A stretch of 64,000 nucleotides of DNA from Mycolicibacterium stellerae (lineage in GTDB: Bacteria > Actinomycetota > Actinomycetes > Mycobacteriales > Mycobacteriaceae), in NCBI RefSeq assembly GCF_003719305.1, contig NZ_RARC01000026.1:31401-95400 (forward strand), given 5' to 3'. A program made the translations under genes and the position numbers. Positions 43,679 to 52,308 of the stretch are shown here, piece by piece. The notes under the pieces are model-generated. The model saw only the letters and a program-made list of their open reading frames with translations, was not told where the DNA came from and did not search any database. Within the stretch, counting starts at the first letter, position 1, and every line of letters starts with the position of its first letter.

Positions 43679-44518
43679 CTAGCCGTTCGGCGCCTGGCAG
43701 ATCTTCCACTGGTCGTCGCGGAACTGCAGGTCGAAGCTGCGGGTGGACCTGGTCTGCGGTGCATAGGCCATGAACGTCGTCACGTTGGCCTCGGCGTGGT
43801 CGCCGTTGACCACGACCTGATCGATGCTGGCGACCACCGGATACTGCTTGGCCGCCGCCACCCGGGCATGGGTGTCGGTCCAGGCGCGGTCGTCGTAGTT
43901 GACGTAGCTGTCGCGGGTGGCGCCACAGGTGATGCTCCGCAGTGTCGCCAGATCGCCCTTCTGAACGGCGACGTCGAAGTTTTGAATCGTCGTGCGGACC
44001 ATGTCCTCCTGCGACACCTTCGCATCGGAATCGCGGGTCAGCAGAAGGGTGCCGAGTATCGCGACGGCGGCGAGCGCGGCGATCACCAGGATCAGGGCCA
44101 CCACCCAGCCCCAGCTGCGGGTGCGGCCCGGCGGTTTGGGTACACCGTCCCGCCCCGGAATCATCTGCGGCGTCACCGGTTTGTCCGACGAGATCGGTTC
44201 GGTGGGTGTCGAGAAGATCTCGGTGGCCGGCTCGGGCGGCGTCTCGATCATCCTCGTCGTCGACGAGTCCATCCCGGAGGGCGCGGTGAACCGGCGCTCG
44301 GCGGGTTCCTCGTCGTGCGCCTGACCCGGCAGCTGCGTGCCGGTGTCCTCCACCGCCATCACTTCGGTGGGGTGCTCCTCGACGATCGGCGCCGCTTCGG
44401 TCGCGGCGCTGTCCTCGGGTTGGGATTCGTCCGCGGGTGTCGCTACTTGGTCGGCGGGTTTGTCCGCCGATTCCTCGGCCAATTCATTTCCCTGGTCGGG
44501 CCCTGATGGGTTTGACAT
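43679..44518 (-). CDS. Single-pass membrane protein, Rv0361-like
   Basis: A 279-residue protein. Residues 1-140 are acidic and proline-rich, probably disordered and cytoplasmic; a membrane helix spans about residues 147-170 (GWVVALILVIAALAAV); the outer domain of about 105 residues has two cysteines (ITCGAT and KICQAP) and an NTF2/DUF4878-like pattern. It matches the layout of Rv0361. ATG at 44518 is chosen because the upstream extension contains no conserved-looking sequence. Function unknown. Confidence 0.72.
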   Translation of the reverse strand: MSNPSGPDQGNELAEESADKPADQVATPADESQPEDSAATEAAPIVEEHPTEVMAVEDTGTQLPGQAHDEEPAERRFTAPSGMDSSTTRMIETPPEPATEIFSTPTEPISSDKPVTPQMIPGRDGVPKPPGRTRSWGWVVALILVIAALAAVAILGTLLLTRDSDAKVSQEDMVRTTIQNFDVAVQKGDLATLRSITCGATRDSYVNYDDRAWTDTHARVAAAKQYPVVASIDQVVVNGDHAEANVTTFMAYAPQTRSTRSFDLQFRDDQWKICQAPNG

Positions 44519-44609
44519 CCCTGCAGCAGTCCTCCCGTAACAGCCGGCTTCTGTCGGCTCGGCCGACGGTCTCCGCACGAGCTTAGTTGCCCCACGGCAC
44601 AATAGGGCC

Positions 44610-45026
44610 ATGACGCGGATGGGTGATCTCCTTGGACCGGATCCAGTCCTTCTTCCCGGCGACAGTGCGGCGGAGGCGGAGCTCGAAGCCGGTGAGGACC
44701 CGGCGATCGTGGCCGCGGCGCACCCGACCGCATCAGTGGCGTGGGCCCAGCTCGCGGAGCGCGCGCTGGCCGACGAACGGGTGATCACCGCATACGCCTA
44801 CGCCCGCACCGGCTACCACCGCGGCCTCGATCAGCTGCGGCGCAACGGCTGGAAGGGGTTCGGACCCGTCCCTTACTCGCACGCGCCGAACCGGGGCTTC
44901 CTGCGTTGCGTGGCCGTACTCGCGAAGGCGGCGGACGCGATCGGCGAATCCGACGAGCACGCGCGCTGCCTCGATCTGCTCGACGACTGCGATCCGGCGG
45001 CGCGAGGCGAACTGGGGCTTGCGTAG
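44610..45026 (+). CDS. DUF3151 protein, Rv0360c-like
   Basis: A 138-residue soluble protein of the actinobacterial DUF3151 family: N-terminal LLPGDSAAEAELEAGEDPAIVA (in part, LLPGDSAAEAELEAG), central AYAYARTGYHRGLDQLRRNGWKG (in part, ARTGYHRGLDQLRRNGWKG) and C-terminal RCLDLLDDCDP. Probably all-helical. Function unknown, although it is widely conserved next to fba in mycobacteria. Confidence 0.8.
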   Translation: MTRMGDLLGPDPVLLPGDSAAEAELEAGEDPAIVAAAHPTASVAWAQLAERALADERVITAYAYARTGYHRGLDQLRRNGWKGFGPVPYSHAPNRGFLRCVAVLAKAADAIGESDEHARCLDLLDDCDPAARGELGLA

Positions 45027-45058
45027 CCGCGTCGAGGAGCCGTGCCAGTTCTGCGTAG

Positions 45059-45952
45059 CTACCAGGTGGCTTCGCAGTTGCAGTCGCCCGCGGCGTCGGG
45101 CGGCTCGACCTGCACGGTGGCATGTTCGAGGCCGCGCGCGGTCAGTACCGCCTTCGCGTCGTCGAGCACCCGCGCCGCGTCGGCGCGACTGGTGAGGTGC
45201 GCGGTGACCATGTCCTTGCCAGGCACCAGCGTCCAAACGTGCAGGTCGTGCACCTCGGTGACCCCGTCGACGGCGCACAGCGCCGTGCGCAGCTCCTCGA
45301 CGTTGATGTGGGTGGGCGACGACTCGGACAGGATGCGCAGCGCCGCGCGGGCGAGCGAGATCGCGCGCGGCAGCACCCACAACGCGACAAGGACCGCGAC
45401 GACGACGTCGGCATAGGGCCATTGGGTGGTGACCGTGACGATGCCTGCGATCAGCACACCGATGCTGCCGACGGTGTCGGCGACCACCTCCGTGTACGCG
45501 CCCTTGACGGCGAGGCTGCTTTCGGAGTGCGAGCGCAGCAGCAGCACGACGATCGCGTTGGCCACCAGCCCCGCGATGGCGACGACGATCATCGGCACGC
45601 CGGGAACGGCTGGCGCGTCGCCCAGCCGCTCGACGGCTTCGAAGAGGATGAATGCGGCGACCCCGATCAGCAGCGCGGCGTTGGCGACGGCCGTGAACAC
45701 CTCGGCGCGGTGCCACCCGTAGGTGCGGGCCGGCGACGCACTGCCGTGGCGGGCGAGCAGCACCGCCGTCAACCCCATGAACATCGCGACCAGATCGGTG
45801 AGCATGTGGCCCGCGTCGGCCAGCAGCGCGATCGAGTTGATGAGCAGCGCGGTCGTCAGCTCGACGAAGAAGAATGCGGTGAGGATGCCCGCGGCGATGA
45901 GCATCCGGCTGACGCGGGTATCACGATCACCGTGGTTGTGGCCCGCACCCAT
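45059..45952 (-). CDS. Cation diffusion facilitator (metal exporter)
   Basis: A 297-residue CDF transporter with six membrane segments and a C-terminal metallochaperone-like domain ending in CNCEATW. The TM2 metal-site motif is ADAGHMLTD (Asp46, His49, Asp53 region). In TM5 the equivalent pair is Glu155-x3-Asp159 where zinc CDFs usually have His/Asp, which may alter selectivity. HDLHVW is present near residue 240. An N-terminal HNH segment may bind metal. ATG at 45952 is favoured because a palindromic operator (45963-45980) lies just upstream; ATG at 45979 would place that operator inside the gene. Confidence 0.87.
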   Translation of the reverse strand: MGAGHNHGDRDTRVSRMLIAAGILTAFFFVELTTALLINSIALLADAGHMLTDLVAMFMGLTAVLLARHGSASPARTYGWHRAEVFTAVANAALLIGVAAFILFEAVERLGDAPAVPGVPMIVVAIAGLVANAIVVLLLRSHSESSLAVKGAYTEVVADTVGSIGVLIAGIVTVTTQWPYADVVVAVLVALWVLPRAISLARAALRILSESSPTHINVEELRTALCAVDGVTEVHDLHVWTLVPGKDMVTAHLTSRADAARVLDDAKAVLTARGLEHATVQVEPPDAAGDCNCEATW

Positions 45953-45962
45953 GTCAACAATG

Positions 45963-45980
45963 TATGCGTACTGACGCATA
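45963..45980. promoter_or_regulatory. 18-bp palindrome upstream of the metal exporter
   Basis: TATGCGT-N4-ACGCATA is a perfect 7-bp inverted repeat ending 10 bp before the exporter start. The sequence and position resemble ArsR/SmtB-type metal-sensor operators in mycobacteria. No such regulator is encoded nearby, so control would be in trans. Confidence 0.5.
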
Positions 45981-45999
45981 TGTCGCAAGGTGCTTGCTG

Positions 46000-46779
46000 C
46001 TACAACCAGGCCGACCAGAATTGCGTGAGCCGAAGGCCGGTCCCCACGAGGAACCTCTCGACCCCGGAGAGGTCGACGAACCACGTCACCACCGAGAAGA
46101 AGTACTGGCTCAGCGGCGTCGCGATGAACAGGATCAGAAGAATGAACAGTCCCCACTGCTTGGCGGGCGCAAGGGCGCGCTGGGTCTCTTCGCTCAGGTG
46201 CGGTTCCAGCGCGCTGTAGCCGTCCAGACCCGGCACCGGCAGCAGGTTGAGGACAGCGGCAGTCACCTGGAGGAAGCCCGAGAACGCCATGCCCGCCCAG
46301 AACACGTTGTGGTCGGGGTCGTAGAACAGCGCCGTCACCGCGAGCAGGATCACGGCGAACGCAACATTGGTGAGCGGTCCGGCGAGGCTGACGATCGTCT
46401 TCTGCCTTTTGGTCATGAACGACGTCCGGACATACACCGCTCCGCCCGGCACGCCGATACCGCCGAGCGCGATGAACACGATCGGCAGCAGCAGCGACAG
46501 CACCGGGTGCGTGTACCTCAACGGGTTCAATGTCAGGTAGCCGCGCATCGCGACGCCGTGGTCGCCGAACCGCCATGCGGTGAAGGCGTGTGCGAACTCG
46601 TGCACACACAGCGAGACGACCCAGCCCGCGATGACGAGCGTGAACACCCCGACGTAGGCGAGCGGTTTGACCTCGTTTGCGGCCATCCAGGCCACCACAC
46701 CGCCCGCGGCGGTGACCGCCACAATGGCAAGGAAGACCGGGCTTGGCCGCACCGATCCCTGCACTACTGGAACGTTCAC
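46000..46779 (-). CDS. M50-family membrane zinc protease, Rv0359-like
   Basis: A 259-residue integral membrane protein of the site-2-protease type with six hydrophobic segments. The zinc motif HEFAH is at 60-64 and the third ligand lies in NLLPVPGLDG (Asp186). It lacks a PDZ domain, which places it with the small SpoIVFB/Rv0359-like members. Intramembrane cleavage of regulatory proteins is the family role; the substrate is unknown. Confidence 0.87.
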   Translation of the reverse strand: MNVPVVQGSVRPSPVFLAIVAVTAAGGVVAWMAANEVKPLAYVGVFTLVIAGWVVSLCVHEFAHAFTAWRFGDHGVAMRGYLTLNPLRYTHPVLSLLLPIVFIALGGIGVPGGAVYVRTSFMTKRQKTIVSLAGPLTNVAFAVILLAVTALFYDPDHNVFWAGMAFSGFLQVTAAVLNLLPVPGLDGYSALEPHLSEETQRALAPAKQWGLFILLILFIATPLSQYFFSVVTWFVDLSGVERFLVGTGLRLTQFWSAWL

Positions 46780-46803
46780 CTCACGAAACTACCGTTGCGC
46801 TCC

Positions 46804-47619
46804 TCACGTCCGCGCCGGCCAGTCGCATTCGGTCAGCTCGGCCGACAGCTTCCACAGCCGGTTTGCGGTTTCCGGGTCGGCGGCCTTCCTCAACCGTTTC
46901 GTCACCCGCGGCTTGCCGAACTGCTTGAACACCGGCGCCAGGTACGTTCCGGGCGGCAGGTCGCTTGTCACGCCCATGATGCTCGACGCCGCGGCGGTCT
47001 CGGCGCTCTGCGGGAAGTTCCTCAGCCAACTCAACCCAGACGACCAGCCGAGGAACCCGGTGCTGTAGCGGGCGATGTTGGTGTCGGCGCCGCCGGGATC
47101 CACGACGATCGCGCGGACGCCCTTCCTGGCCAGTTCGTCGGTGAACAACATGATCGCCAGCTTGGACTGCCCGTAGGCGGCCCACTTCGAATAGGGGCGG
47201 GTGTGCCAGTTCAGGTCGTCCAGGTGCAACCTGCTGAACATGTGATTCATGCTCGTGACAGAGACGACCCGGTCTGAGATCCGGTCGCCGAGAAGGCACG
47301 TCAACGCGAAATGGCCGAGGTAGTTCGTGCCCATGTGGGTTTCGAAGCCGTCCGCCGTGCGGGTCAGCGGCAGGCCGAGCACGCCTGCGTTGTTCACCAG
47401 CACGTCGACGTTGTCCACCGAGTCGGCGAACTTGCGCACGCTGGTCAGGTCGGCCAGATCGAGGTGAGCCACCTCGACGTCGCCCGGCATCTCGGCGGCG
47501 ACCCGCTCGGACTTCGCAAAGTCGCGCGCCGCGATCAGCACCCGGTGGCCCGCGGCCGCAAGCGCCGTCGCCGTTTCCTTGCCAACACCGCTGTTTCCGC
47601 CGGTGACGATGATTCGCAC
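46804..47619 (-). CDS. SDR-family oxidoreductase (retinol dehydrogenase-like)
   Basis: A 271-residue SDR. Cofactor motif TGGNSGVGKET (6-16) with AARD after the second strand points to NADP(H). NNAG is near residue 78; the catalytic Ser lies in VSVTSMNH and the Tyr-x3-Lys in YGQSKLA near residue 149. The motif style and the long C-terminal region match the retinol-dehydrogenase/WW-oxidoreductase branch common in mycobacteria. Substrate unknown. Confidence 0.85.
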   Translation of the reverse strand: MRIIVTGGNSGVGKETATALAAAGHRVLIAARDFAKSERVAAEMPGDVEVAHLDLADLTSVRKFADSVDNVDVLVNNAGVLGLPLTRTADGFETHMGTNYLGHFALTCLLGDRISDRVVSVTSMNHMFSRLHLDDLNWHTRPYSKWAAYGQSKLAIMLFTDELARKGVRAIVVDPGGADTNIARYSTGFLGWSSGLSWLRNFPQSAETAAASSIMGVTSDLPPGTYLAPVFKQFGKPRVTKRLRKAADPETANRLWKLSAELTECDWPART

Positions 47620-47623
47620 GGGC

Positions 47624-48223
47624 CTATCTCACCAGCAGCCAGCCCTCTGTGTGGCGATAAAACGTAGATCGGCGAACGATTTTTGAGCCTTCGGTGCCGT
47701 CGCGCACCACCGTTGCACCCGTCGTGCCGAGCTGAGCCGCCCTGCCGACCACCCAGCGGCGCCTGCCTGGGCGAATAACGCACGCCCGCAGTCCTGGCAT
47801 GGACTGCGTCGGCTCGATTCGGACACCCGCGGCCTCGCCGTCGAACAGCACCACGTCGTCGACGACCGCTTCACCGTGTAGCGGTGCGCCGCCCTCGCCG
47901 TGCCATTCGGCCAACCCCACGATGACGTGACCGGTCTCGTCGCGGATCAACGGGACCCGTCGCGCGCTGCCGCGGCGCGCCCGCCTTGCCGTCCACCGGC
48001 TTGTCGCGTGGCCCACCTCGATATCGAGCCGGTCGGCGCGTAGCAGCCGGGCAAGCACCGCGGCGAGATCTGCGTCCGAGCCGACCACGATCAACCGGCC
48101 GTGGCGCCCGAGCACGCCGTCGATGTCCTGCGGCCCGTTGGCCGCCTGCGTGGCGAGAGCGGCCAGCGGCCGGGGCGGGCGCCTGCCGCCGAACAGCAAC
48201 ACCACGACATCAGCGGTGATCAA
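47624..48223 (-). CDS. Conserved mycobacterial protein, Rv0358-like
   Basis: A 199-residue protein beginning with TTG, supported by GAGGAG five bases upstream. The N-terminal half has an alpha/beta pattern (VVVLLFGGRR, RLIVVGSDADLAAVLARLL) resembling a small nucleotide- or signal-binding fold. An arginine-rich linker and a beta-rich second half (VIVGLAEWHGEGG, VVDDVVLFDGE) follow. No catalytic motif is recognised. Position next to purA matches Rv0358. It is divergent from purA. Confidence 0.65.
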   Translation of the reverse strand: MITADVVVLLFGGRRPPRPLAALATQAANGPQDIDGVLGRHGRLIVVGSDADLAAVLARLLRADRLDIEVGHATSRWTARRARRGSARRVPLIRDETGHVIVGLAEWHGEGGAPLHGEAVVDDVVLFDGEAAGVRIEPTQSMPGLRACVIRPGRRRWVVGRAAQLGTTGATVVRDGTEGSKIVRRSTFYRHTEGWLLVR

Positions 48224-48291
48224 GGCGGCTCCTCGCGACGACTGGGATAGGGTGGCTCACCGGCTGGATCACAATAAGCGGGAGAAACGCC

Positions 48292-49587
48292 ATGCCGGCA
48301 ATCGTGCTCATCGGCGCCCAGTGGGGCGACGAGGGCAAAGGTAAGGCCACCGATCTGCTCGGTGGGCGCGTGCAGTGGGTCGTGCGGTATCAGGGCGGCA
48401 ACAACGCCGGACATACCGTTGTGCTGCCGACGGGTGAGAACTTCGCGCTGCACCTGATTCCGTCGGGCATCCTGACGCCCGGTGTCACCAACGTGATCGG
48501 CAACGGCGTGGTGGTCGACCCCGGCGTTCTGCTCGACGAGTTGAAGGGCCTCGAGGATCGCGGGGTCGACACCGAGCGCCTGCTGATCTCCGCCGACGCG
48601 CATCTGCTGATGCCCTATCACGTCGCCATGGACAAGGTGGTCGAGCGATACGCGGGCAGTAAGAAGATCGGCACCACCGGTCGCGGCATCGGACCCTGCT
48701 ACCAGGACAAGATCGCCCGCATCGGGATTCGTGTCGCCGATGTTCTCGACGAGGCTGCGCTGGCCCAAAAGGTCGAAGCGGCACTGGAATTCAAGAACCA
48801 GGTGCTGGTCAAGATCTACAACCGCAAGGCGCTGGTGCCCGAAGAGGTGACCGAGAACCTGCTCACGACGGCGGAGGGCTTCAAGCACCGCATCGCAGAC
48901 GCCCGCCGACTGCTCAACGTTGCCCTCGACAACGGCGAGACCGTGCTGCTCGAGGGCTCCCAGGGCACGCTGCTCGACGTCGACCACGGCACGTATCCCT
49001 TTGTCACGTCGTCGAACCCGACCGCGGGCGGGGCGGCCGTCGGCTCCGGCATCGGCCCGACCCGCATCACCACCGTGCTGGGGATCCTGAAGGCCTACAC
49101 CACCAGGGTCGGCTCGGGTCCCTTCCCGACCGAGTTGTTCGACGAGATGGGCGAGTACCTGTCCAAGACGGGTGGGGAGTTCGGGGTGACGACGGGCAGG
49201 CGTCGCCGCTGCGGCTGGTTCGACTCGGTGATCGCGCGCTATGCCACCCGCGTCAACGGCATCACCGACTATTTCCTGACCAAGCTCGATGTGTTGTCCA
49301 GTCTCGAGACGGTGCCGATCTGCGTCGGCTACACGGTGAACGGCAAGCGCACCGACGACATGCCGATGACGCAGAGCGACATTCACGCCGCGGAGCCGAT
49401 CTACGAAGAGATGCCGGGCTGGTGGGAGGACATCTCCACGGCCCGCGAATTCGACGATCTGCCCGCCAAGGCGCGCGACTACGTGCTGCGGCTGGAAGAG
49501 CTTGCCGGAGCATACATTTCGTGCATCGGTGTGGGACCCGGCCGGGAGCAGACGATCGTGCGCCGCGACATCCTGGCCGGCCCGTGA
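48292..49587 (+). CDS. purA: Adenylosuccinate synthetase
   Basis: A 431-residue enzyme of AMP synthesis that joins IMP and aspartate using GTP. The GTP-binding loop GAQWGDEGKGK is at residues 8-18 and NNAGHTVV near 38-45; GTTGRGIGPCYQDK lies near 126-139; LLEGSQGTLLDVDHGTYPFVTSSNP (in part, EGSQGTLLDVDHGTYPFVT) near 220; and GRRRRCGWFD near 302. Length is exactly typical. It is followed by a thioesterase gene with a GTGA overlap. Confidence 0.97.
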   Translation: MPAIVLIGAQWGDEGKGKATDLLGGRVQWVVRYQGGNNAGHTVVLPTGENFALHLIPSGILTPGVTNVIGNGVVVDPGVLLDELKGLEDRGVDTERLLISADAHLLMPYHVAMDKVVERYAGSKKIGTTGRGIGPCYQDKIARIGIRVADVLDEAALAQKVEAALEFKNQVLVKIYNRKALVPEEVTENLLTTAEGFKHRIADARRLLNVALDNGETVLLEGSQGTLLDVDHGTYPFVTSSNPTAGGAAVGSGIGPTRITTVLGILKAYTTRVGSGPFPTELFDEMGEYLSKTGGEFGVTTGRRRRCGWFDSVIARYATRVNGITDYFLTKLDVLSSLETVPICVGYTVNGKRTDDMPMTQSDIHAAEPIYEEMPGWWEDISTAREFDDLPAKARDYVLRLEELAGAYISCIGVGPGREQTIVRRDILAGP

Positions 49588-50225
49588 CTTCCGCGGACGA
49601 CCCCCGGCTCGTCGACCCCGAATACGACAGGCACGGCGGCTTCCCGAATTTCGAAGCGGCACAGCCAGGCCCGGGTTTCGGCCGGTTCCTGTCGGCGATG
49701 CGGCGGACACAGGATCTCGCGGTGTCGGCCGATCCCGACAGCGACACCTGGAACGAAGCGGCCGACCTGGCCGAAAAATTGGTGAACCTGCTCGACCCGT
49801 TCGAGGCGACCGAAGGTGTCGGTCCGGCCAACCGGGTGCCAGCGCTGCCCGGTTCGGGCAGCCTGCTGATGCCGCCATACCGGGTGACGAAGTTCGAATC
49901 CGACGCCGTCGAGTTGACCGTGCAGTTCAGCCGCTTTCACGTAGGTGGCAATAACGCCGTGCACGGCGGTGTTCTGCCGCTAATGTTCGACTCGATGTTC
50001 GGCATGGTGATCCACGCCTCCGGACGGCCGATCAGCCGGACCGGCTTTCTGCATGTCGACTACCGGAAGGTGACGCCGATCGACACCCCGCTGACCATGA
50101 GGGGCTGGGTCGACAGGACCGAAGGCCGAAAGGCTTTCGTCAACGCTGAACTGCGCGACCCCGACGGCAATCTGCTGGCCGAGGCCAACGGGCTGATGAT
50201 CCGATTGCTGCCGGGCCAGCCGTGA
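49584..50225 (+). CDS. PaaI-like hotdog thioesterase, Rv0356c-like
   Basis: A 213-residue protein with a C-terminal hotdog fold: SRFHVGGNNAVHGGVLPLMFDSMFG near residue 110-134 (in part, NNAVHGGVLPLMFDSMFG) carries the active-site region, followed by FLHVDYRKVTPIDTPLTM and the terminal ANGLMIRLLPG strand. The N-terminal 90 residues are family-specific. It likely hydrolyses an acyl-CoA. The GTG start overlaps the purA stop by 4 bp. Confidence 0.8.
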   Translation: MTSADDPRLVDPEYDRHGGFPNFEAAQPGPGFGRFLSAMRRTQDLAVSADPDSDTWNEAADLAEKLVNLLDPFEATEGVGPANRVPALPGSGSLLMPPYRVTKFESDAVELTVQFSRFHVGGNNAVHGGVLPLMFDSMFGMVIHASGRPISRTGFLHVDYRKVTPIDTPLTMRGWVDRTEGRKAFVNAELRDPDGNLLAEANGLMIRLLPGQP

Positions 50226-50881
50226 AGCCGCAGCGGCCGCATCCGCTGACCACCCCTCGCGCGGCGGCGCTGGCAGGCGTGCTGTTCGGACTCTTGTTCG
50301 GGACCGCGCTGATCCTGATCCGCACCGCGCTGCCTCCAGGCGCCGAAGAGGGCGCGCAGTGGATGGACGCGGGCAGCCATCGAATGAGAGTGGCCGCCAT
50401 CTTGATGCCGTTCGCGGGCATCGCGTTTCTGTGGTTCATCGGTGTGGTGCGGGACGGTTTCGGCCACCTCGAAGACAGATTCTTCTCGACGGTGTTCATC
50501 GGTGCTGGGTTGACGTTTCTGTCCATGATGTTCGTATCTGCGGCCATCGGTGCGGGGCTGGCCGCCAGCGGCCGCGACGTGGTGGACGGATCCGCGCATA
50601 CGGAGGTGGCCACCTTCGGGCAGATGGTCCTGATCGTCCTGACGAAGACATATGCACTGAGAATGGGTGCGGTTTTCATGATCTCGCTGGCCACCATCTG
50701 GCTCAAGACGGGTCTGATGCCCCGCTGGCTGGTCATCGTGACTTATCTTCTGGCGGTTGGGATTCTGTTAGCCAGTGATATCAGCATGTGGATGACGCTG
50801 GCGTTCCCCGTGTGGGTGCTCATCGTCAGCGTTCTGCTGCTGGTGCGCGCGGGCGTGATCGACCTGGACCGCGAAGACTAG
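50222..50881 (+). CDS. Integral membrane protein of unknown function
   Basis: A 219-residue protein with five to six hydrophobic segments (about 14-36, 59-75, 88-112, 128-150, 162-182, 186-210). Residues DAGSHRMRVA and RDGFGHLEDRFFSTVF between segments are charged and may be conserved. No family is recognised. The GTG overlaps the thioesterase stop, so it is the third gene of the purA operon. It ends convergently with the ferredoxin gene, sharing CTAG. Confidence 0.65.
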   Translation: MKPQRPHPLTTPRAAALAGVLFGLLFGTALILIRTALPPGAEEGAQWMDAGSHRMRVAAILMPFAGIAFLWFIGVVRDGFGHLEDRFFSTVFIGAGLTFLSMMFVSAAIGAGLAASGRDVVDGSAHTEVATFGQMVLIVLTKTYALRMGAVFMISLATIWLKTGLMPRWLVIVTYLLAVGILLASDISMWMTLAFPVWVLIVSVLLLVRAGVIDLDRED

Positions 50882-51069
50882 TCGACGATCGTCAGCGCCT
50901 GCGAGGGGCAGAACCTCACCGCTTCGCGCGCCTTGTCTTCTTCGTCGGCGGGGATGTCGTCGACGAGCACCACCACGATGCCGTCGTCGTCCTGGTCGAA
51001 GAGGTTGTCCGCGCACATCACGCAGTTGCCCGACTGAATGCAGACATCGCGGTCGGCGTGCACCTTCAC
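50878..51069 (-). CDS. Small ferredoxin of the P450 operon, [3Fe-4S]-type
   Basis: A 63-residue ferredoxin. Cluster ligands fit the mycobacterial P450-associated pattern C-x2-X-x2-C ... CP: CIQSGNC, then FCPSQAL, with a further CAD cysteine three residues after the second ligand. The variable fourth position is Ser, where His or Ala is more usual. It begins with GTG inside the P450 stop (GTGA), so it is the likely electron donor to that P450. Confidence 0.85.
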   Translation of the reverse strand: MKVHADRDVCIQSGNCVMCADNLFDQDDDGIVVVLVDDIPADEEDKAREAVRFCPSQALTIVD

Positions 51070-52298
51070 CAGCGCACCTCCAGTGACTTCAGGCCGTAGA
51101 TGAAGTTCCATGTCCGGAACGCCACATCGGAGAAATCCTCTGCCAGCGTCAGGTTGGGGAACCGGCGTAGCAGTGCGGGAAACGCGATGCGCATCTCCAT
51201 CCGGGCCAGCGGCGCGCCGAGACAGTGGTGCACGCCGTGGCCGAATGCCAGATGGCCGGGAGCGCCGCGGCGGATGTCGAGGATCTCGGGTGAGTCGATG
51301 AAGTCGGGGTCCCTGTTGCCCGACGGCATGGACGGAAAGACCAGATTGCCTGCAGGGATCGTCACGCCCGCCACCTCGACGTCGGTGGTGGTGATGCGCG
51401 GGATCGCGGTCTGCACGATGGAAAGCCAGCGCAACAGCTCCTCGATCGCGGGACCCACAGCCGCGGGATCGTCGCGCACCATGGCGAGCTGCTCGGGATG
51501 ACGCAGCATCGCAAGCGTGCCGAGGCCGAGCATGTTCGACGTGGTTTCGTGGCCTGCGAGCAGCAGCAGGCTGGCCACCCCGATCAGCTCGTCGTCGGTG
51601 AGCTCGTCGCCGTGTTCGCGCACCAGCATGCCGAGGATATCCTCGCCCGGCTGGCGTCGCGCACGCGTGACGAGCGTGGTCATGTATGCGCGTCCCTGCC
51701 GCTGCAGCTCGAGGCGGTCCGGTATCGGAACGGAGAAGTCCAGCTGCCGAACGCTGCGCCGCTGAAAGTCCTCGCGGTCGTCATAGGGCACCCCGAGCAG
51801 TTCGCAGATCACCAGCGAGGGAATCGGCAGAGCGAAGTTCTCCACCAAATCCACCGGCGGGCCCGCGCTTTCCATCGCGTCCAGCTGCGCATCGACGATC
51901 TCGACGATGCGCGGCTCGAGGCGCTTCATCCGCCTGATGGTGAACTCGGGTGTCAGCATGCGGCGCAGCCGCGCATGTTCGGGCGGATCGAGGCCGAGCA
52001 GGTTGCCTGCCCGTGCGGTGGCCTGCTCCTCCTCGGTCGCCTGCGCAACGCCCTGCACCGCGAAGCCGGGTGGGCGCTCGTTGGAGAACCGCTCGTGGTC
52101 GGCCAGCACCGCCTTGACGTCATCGTGGCGGGTGATCAGGTACACCTGCATGCCGAACGCGTTGGTGAACTTCGCCACGCCCTGGTTCTCACGGACCTCA
52201 CGCAGCCCGGCGGTTGGGCTGAACGCATCGCGGCGCATGTGAAGCGGCGGCAGTTCGGGCGCTTCGCCGTCGCGGGGCGCGGCATCGGTTTGAGCCAT
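51066..52298 (-). CDS. Cytochrome P450
   Basis: A 410-residue bacterial class I P450. The I-helix oxygen-activation motif is AGHETT (248-253), the K-helix ExxR is Glu287-Arg290, and the haem loop FGHGVHHCLG places the thiolate ligand at Cys359. Length and the early GLDPPEHARLRRML segment are typical of actinobacterial CYPs acting on lipids, terpenes or polyketides. The next gene encodes its ferredoxin; upstream lie an alpha/beta hydrolase and an MMPL transporter. The substrate is unknown. Confidence 0.95.
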   Translation of the reverse strand: MAQTDAAPRDGEAPELPPLHMRRDAFSPTAGLREVRENQGVAKFTNAFGMQVYLITRHDDVKAVLADHERFSNERPPGFAVQGVAQATEEEQATARAGNLLGLDPPEHARLRRMLTPEFTIRRMKRLEPRIVEIVDAQLDAMESAGPPVDLVENFALPIPSLVICELLGVPYDDREDFQRRSVRQLDFSVPIPDRLELQRQGRAYMTTLVTRARRQPGEDILGMLVREHGDELTDDELIGVASLLLLAGHETTSNMLGLGTLAMLRHPEQLAMVRDDPAAVGPAIEELLRWLSIVQTAIPRITTTDVEVAGVTIPAGNLVFPSMPSGNRDPDFIDSPEILDIRRGAPGHLAFGHGVHHCLGAPLARMEMRIAFPALLRRFPNLTLAEDFSDVAFRTWNFIYGLKSLEVRW

Positions 52299-52308
52299 GC
52301 TTGAAACG

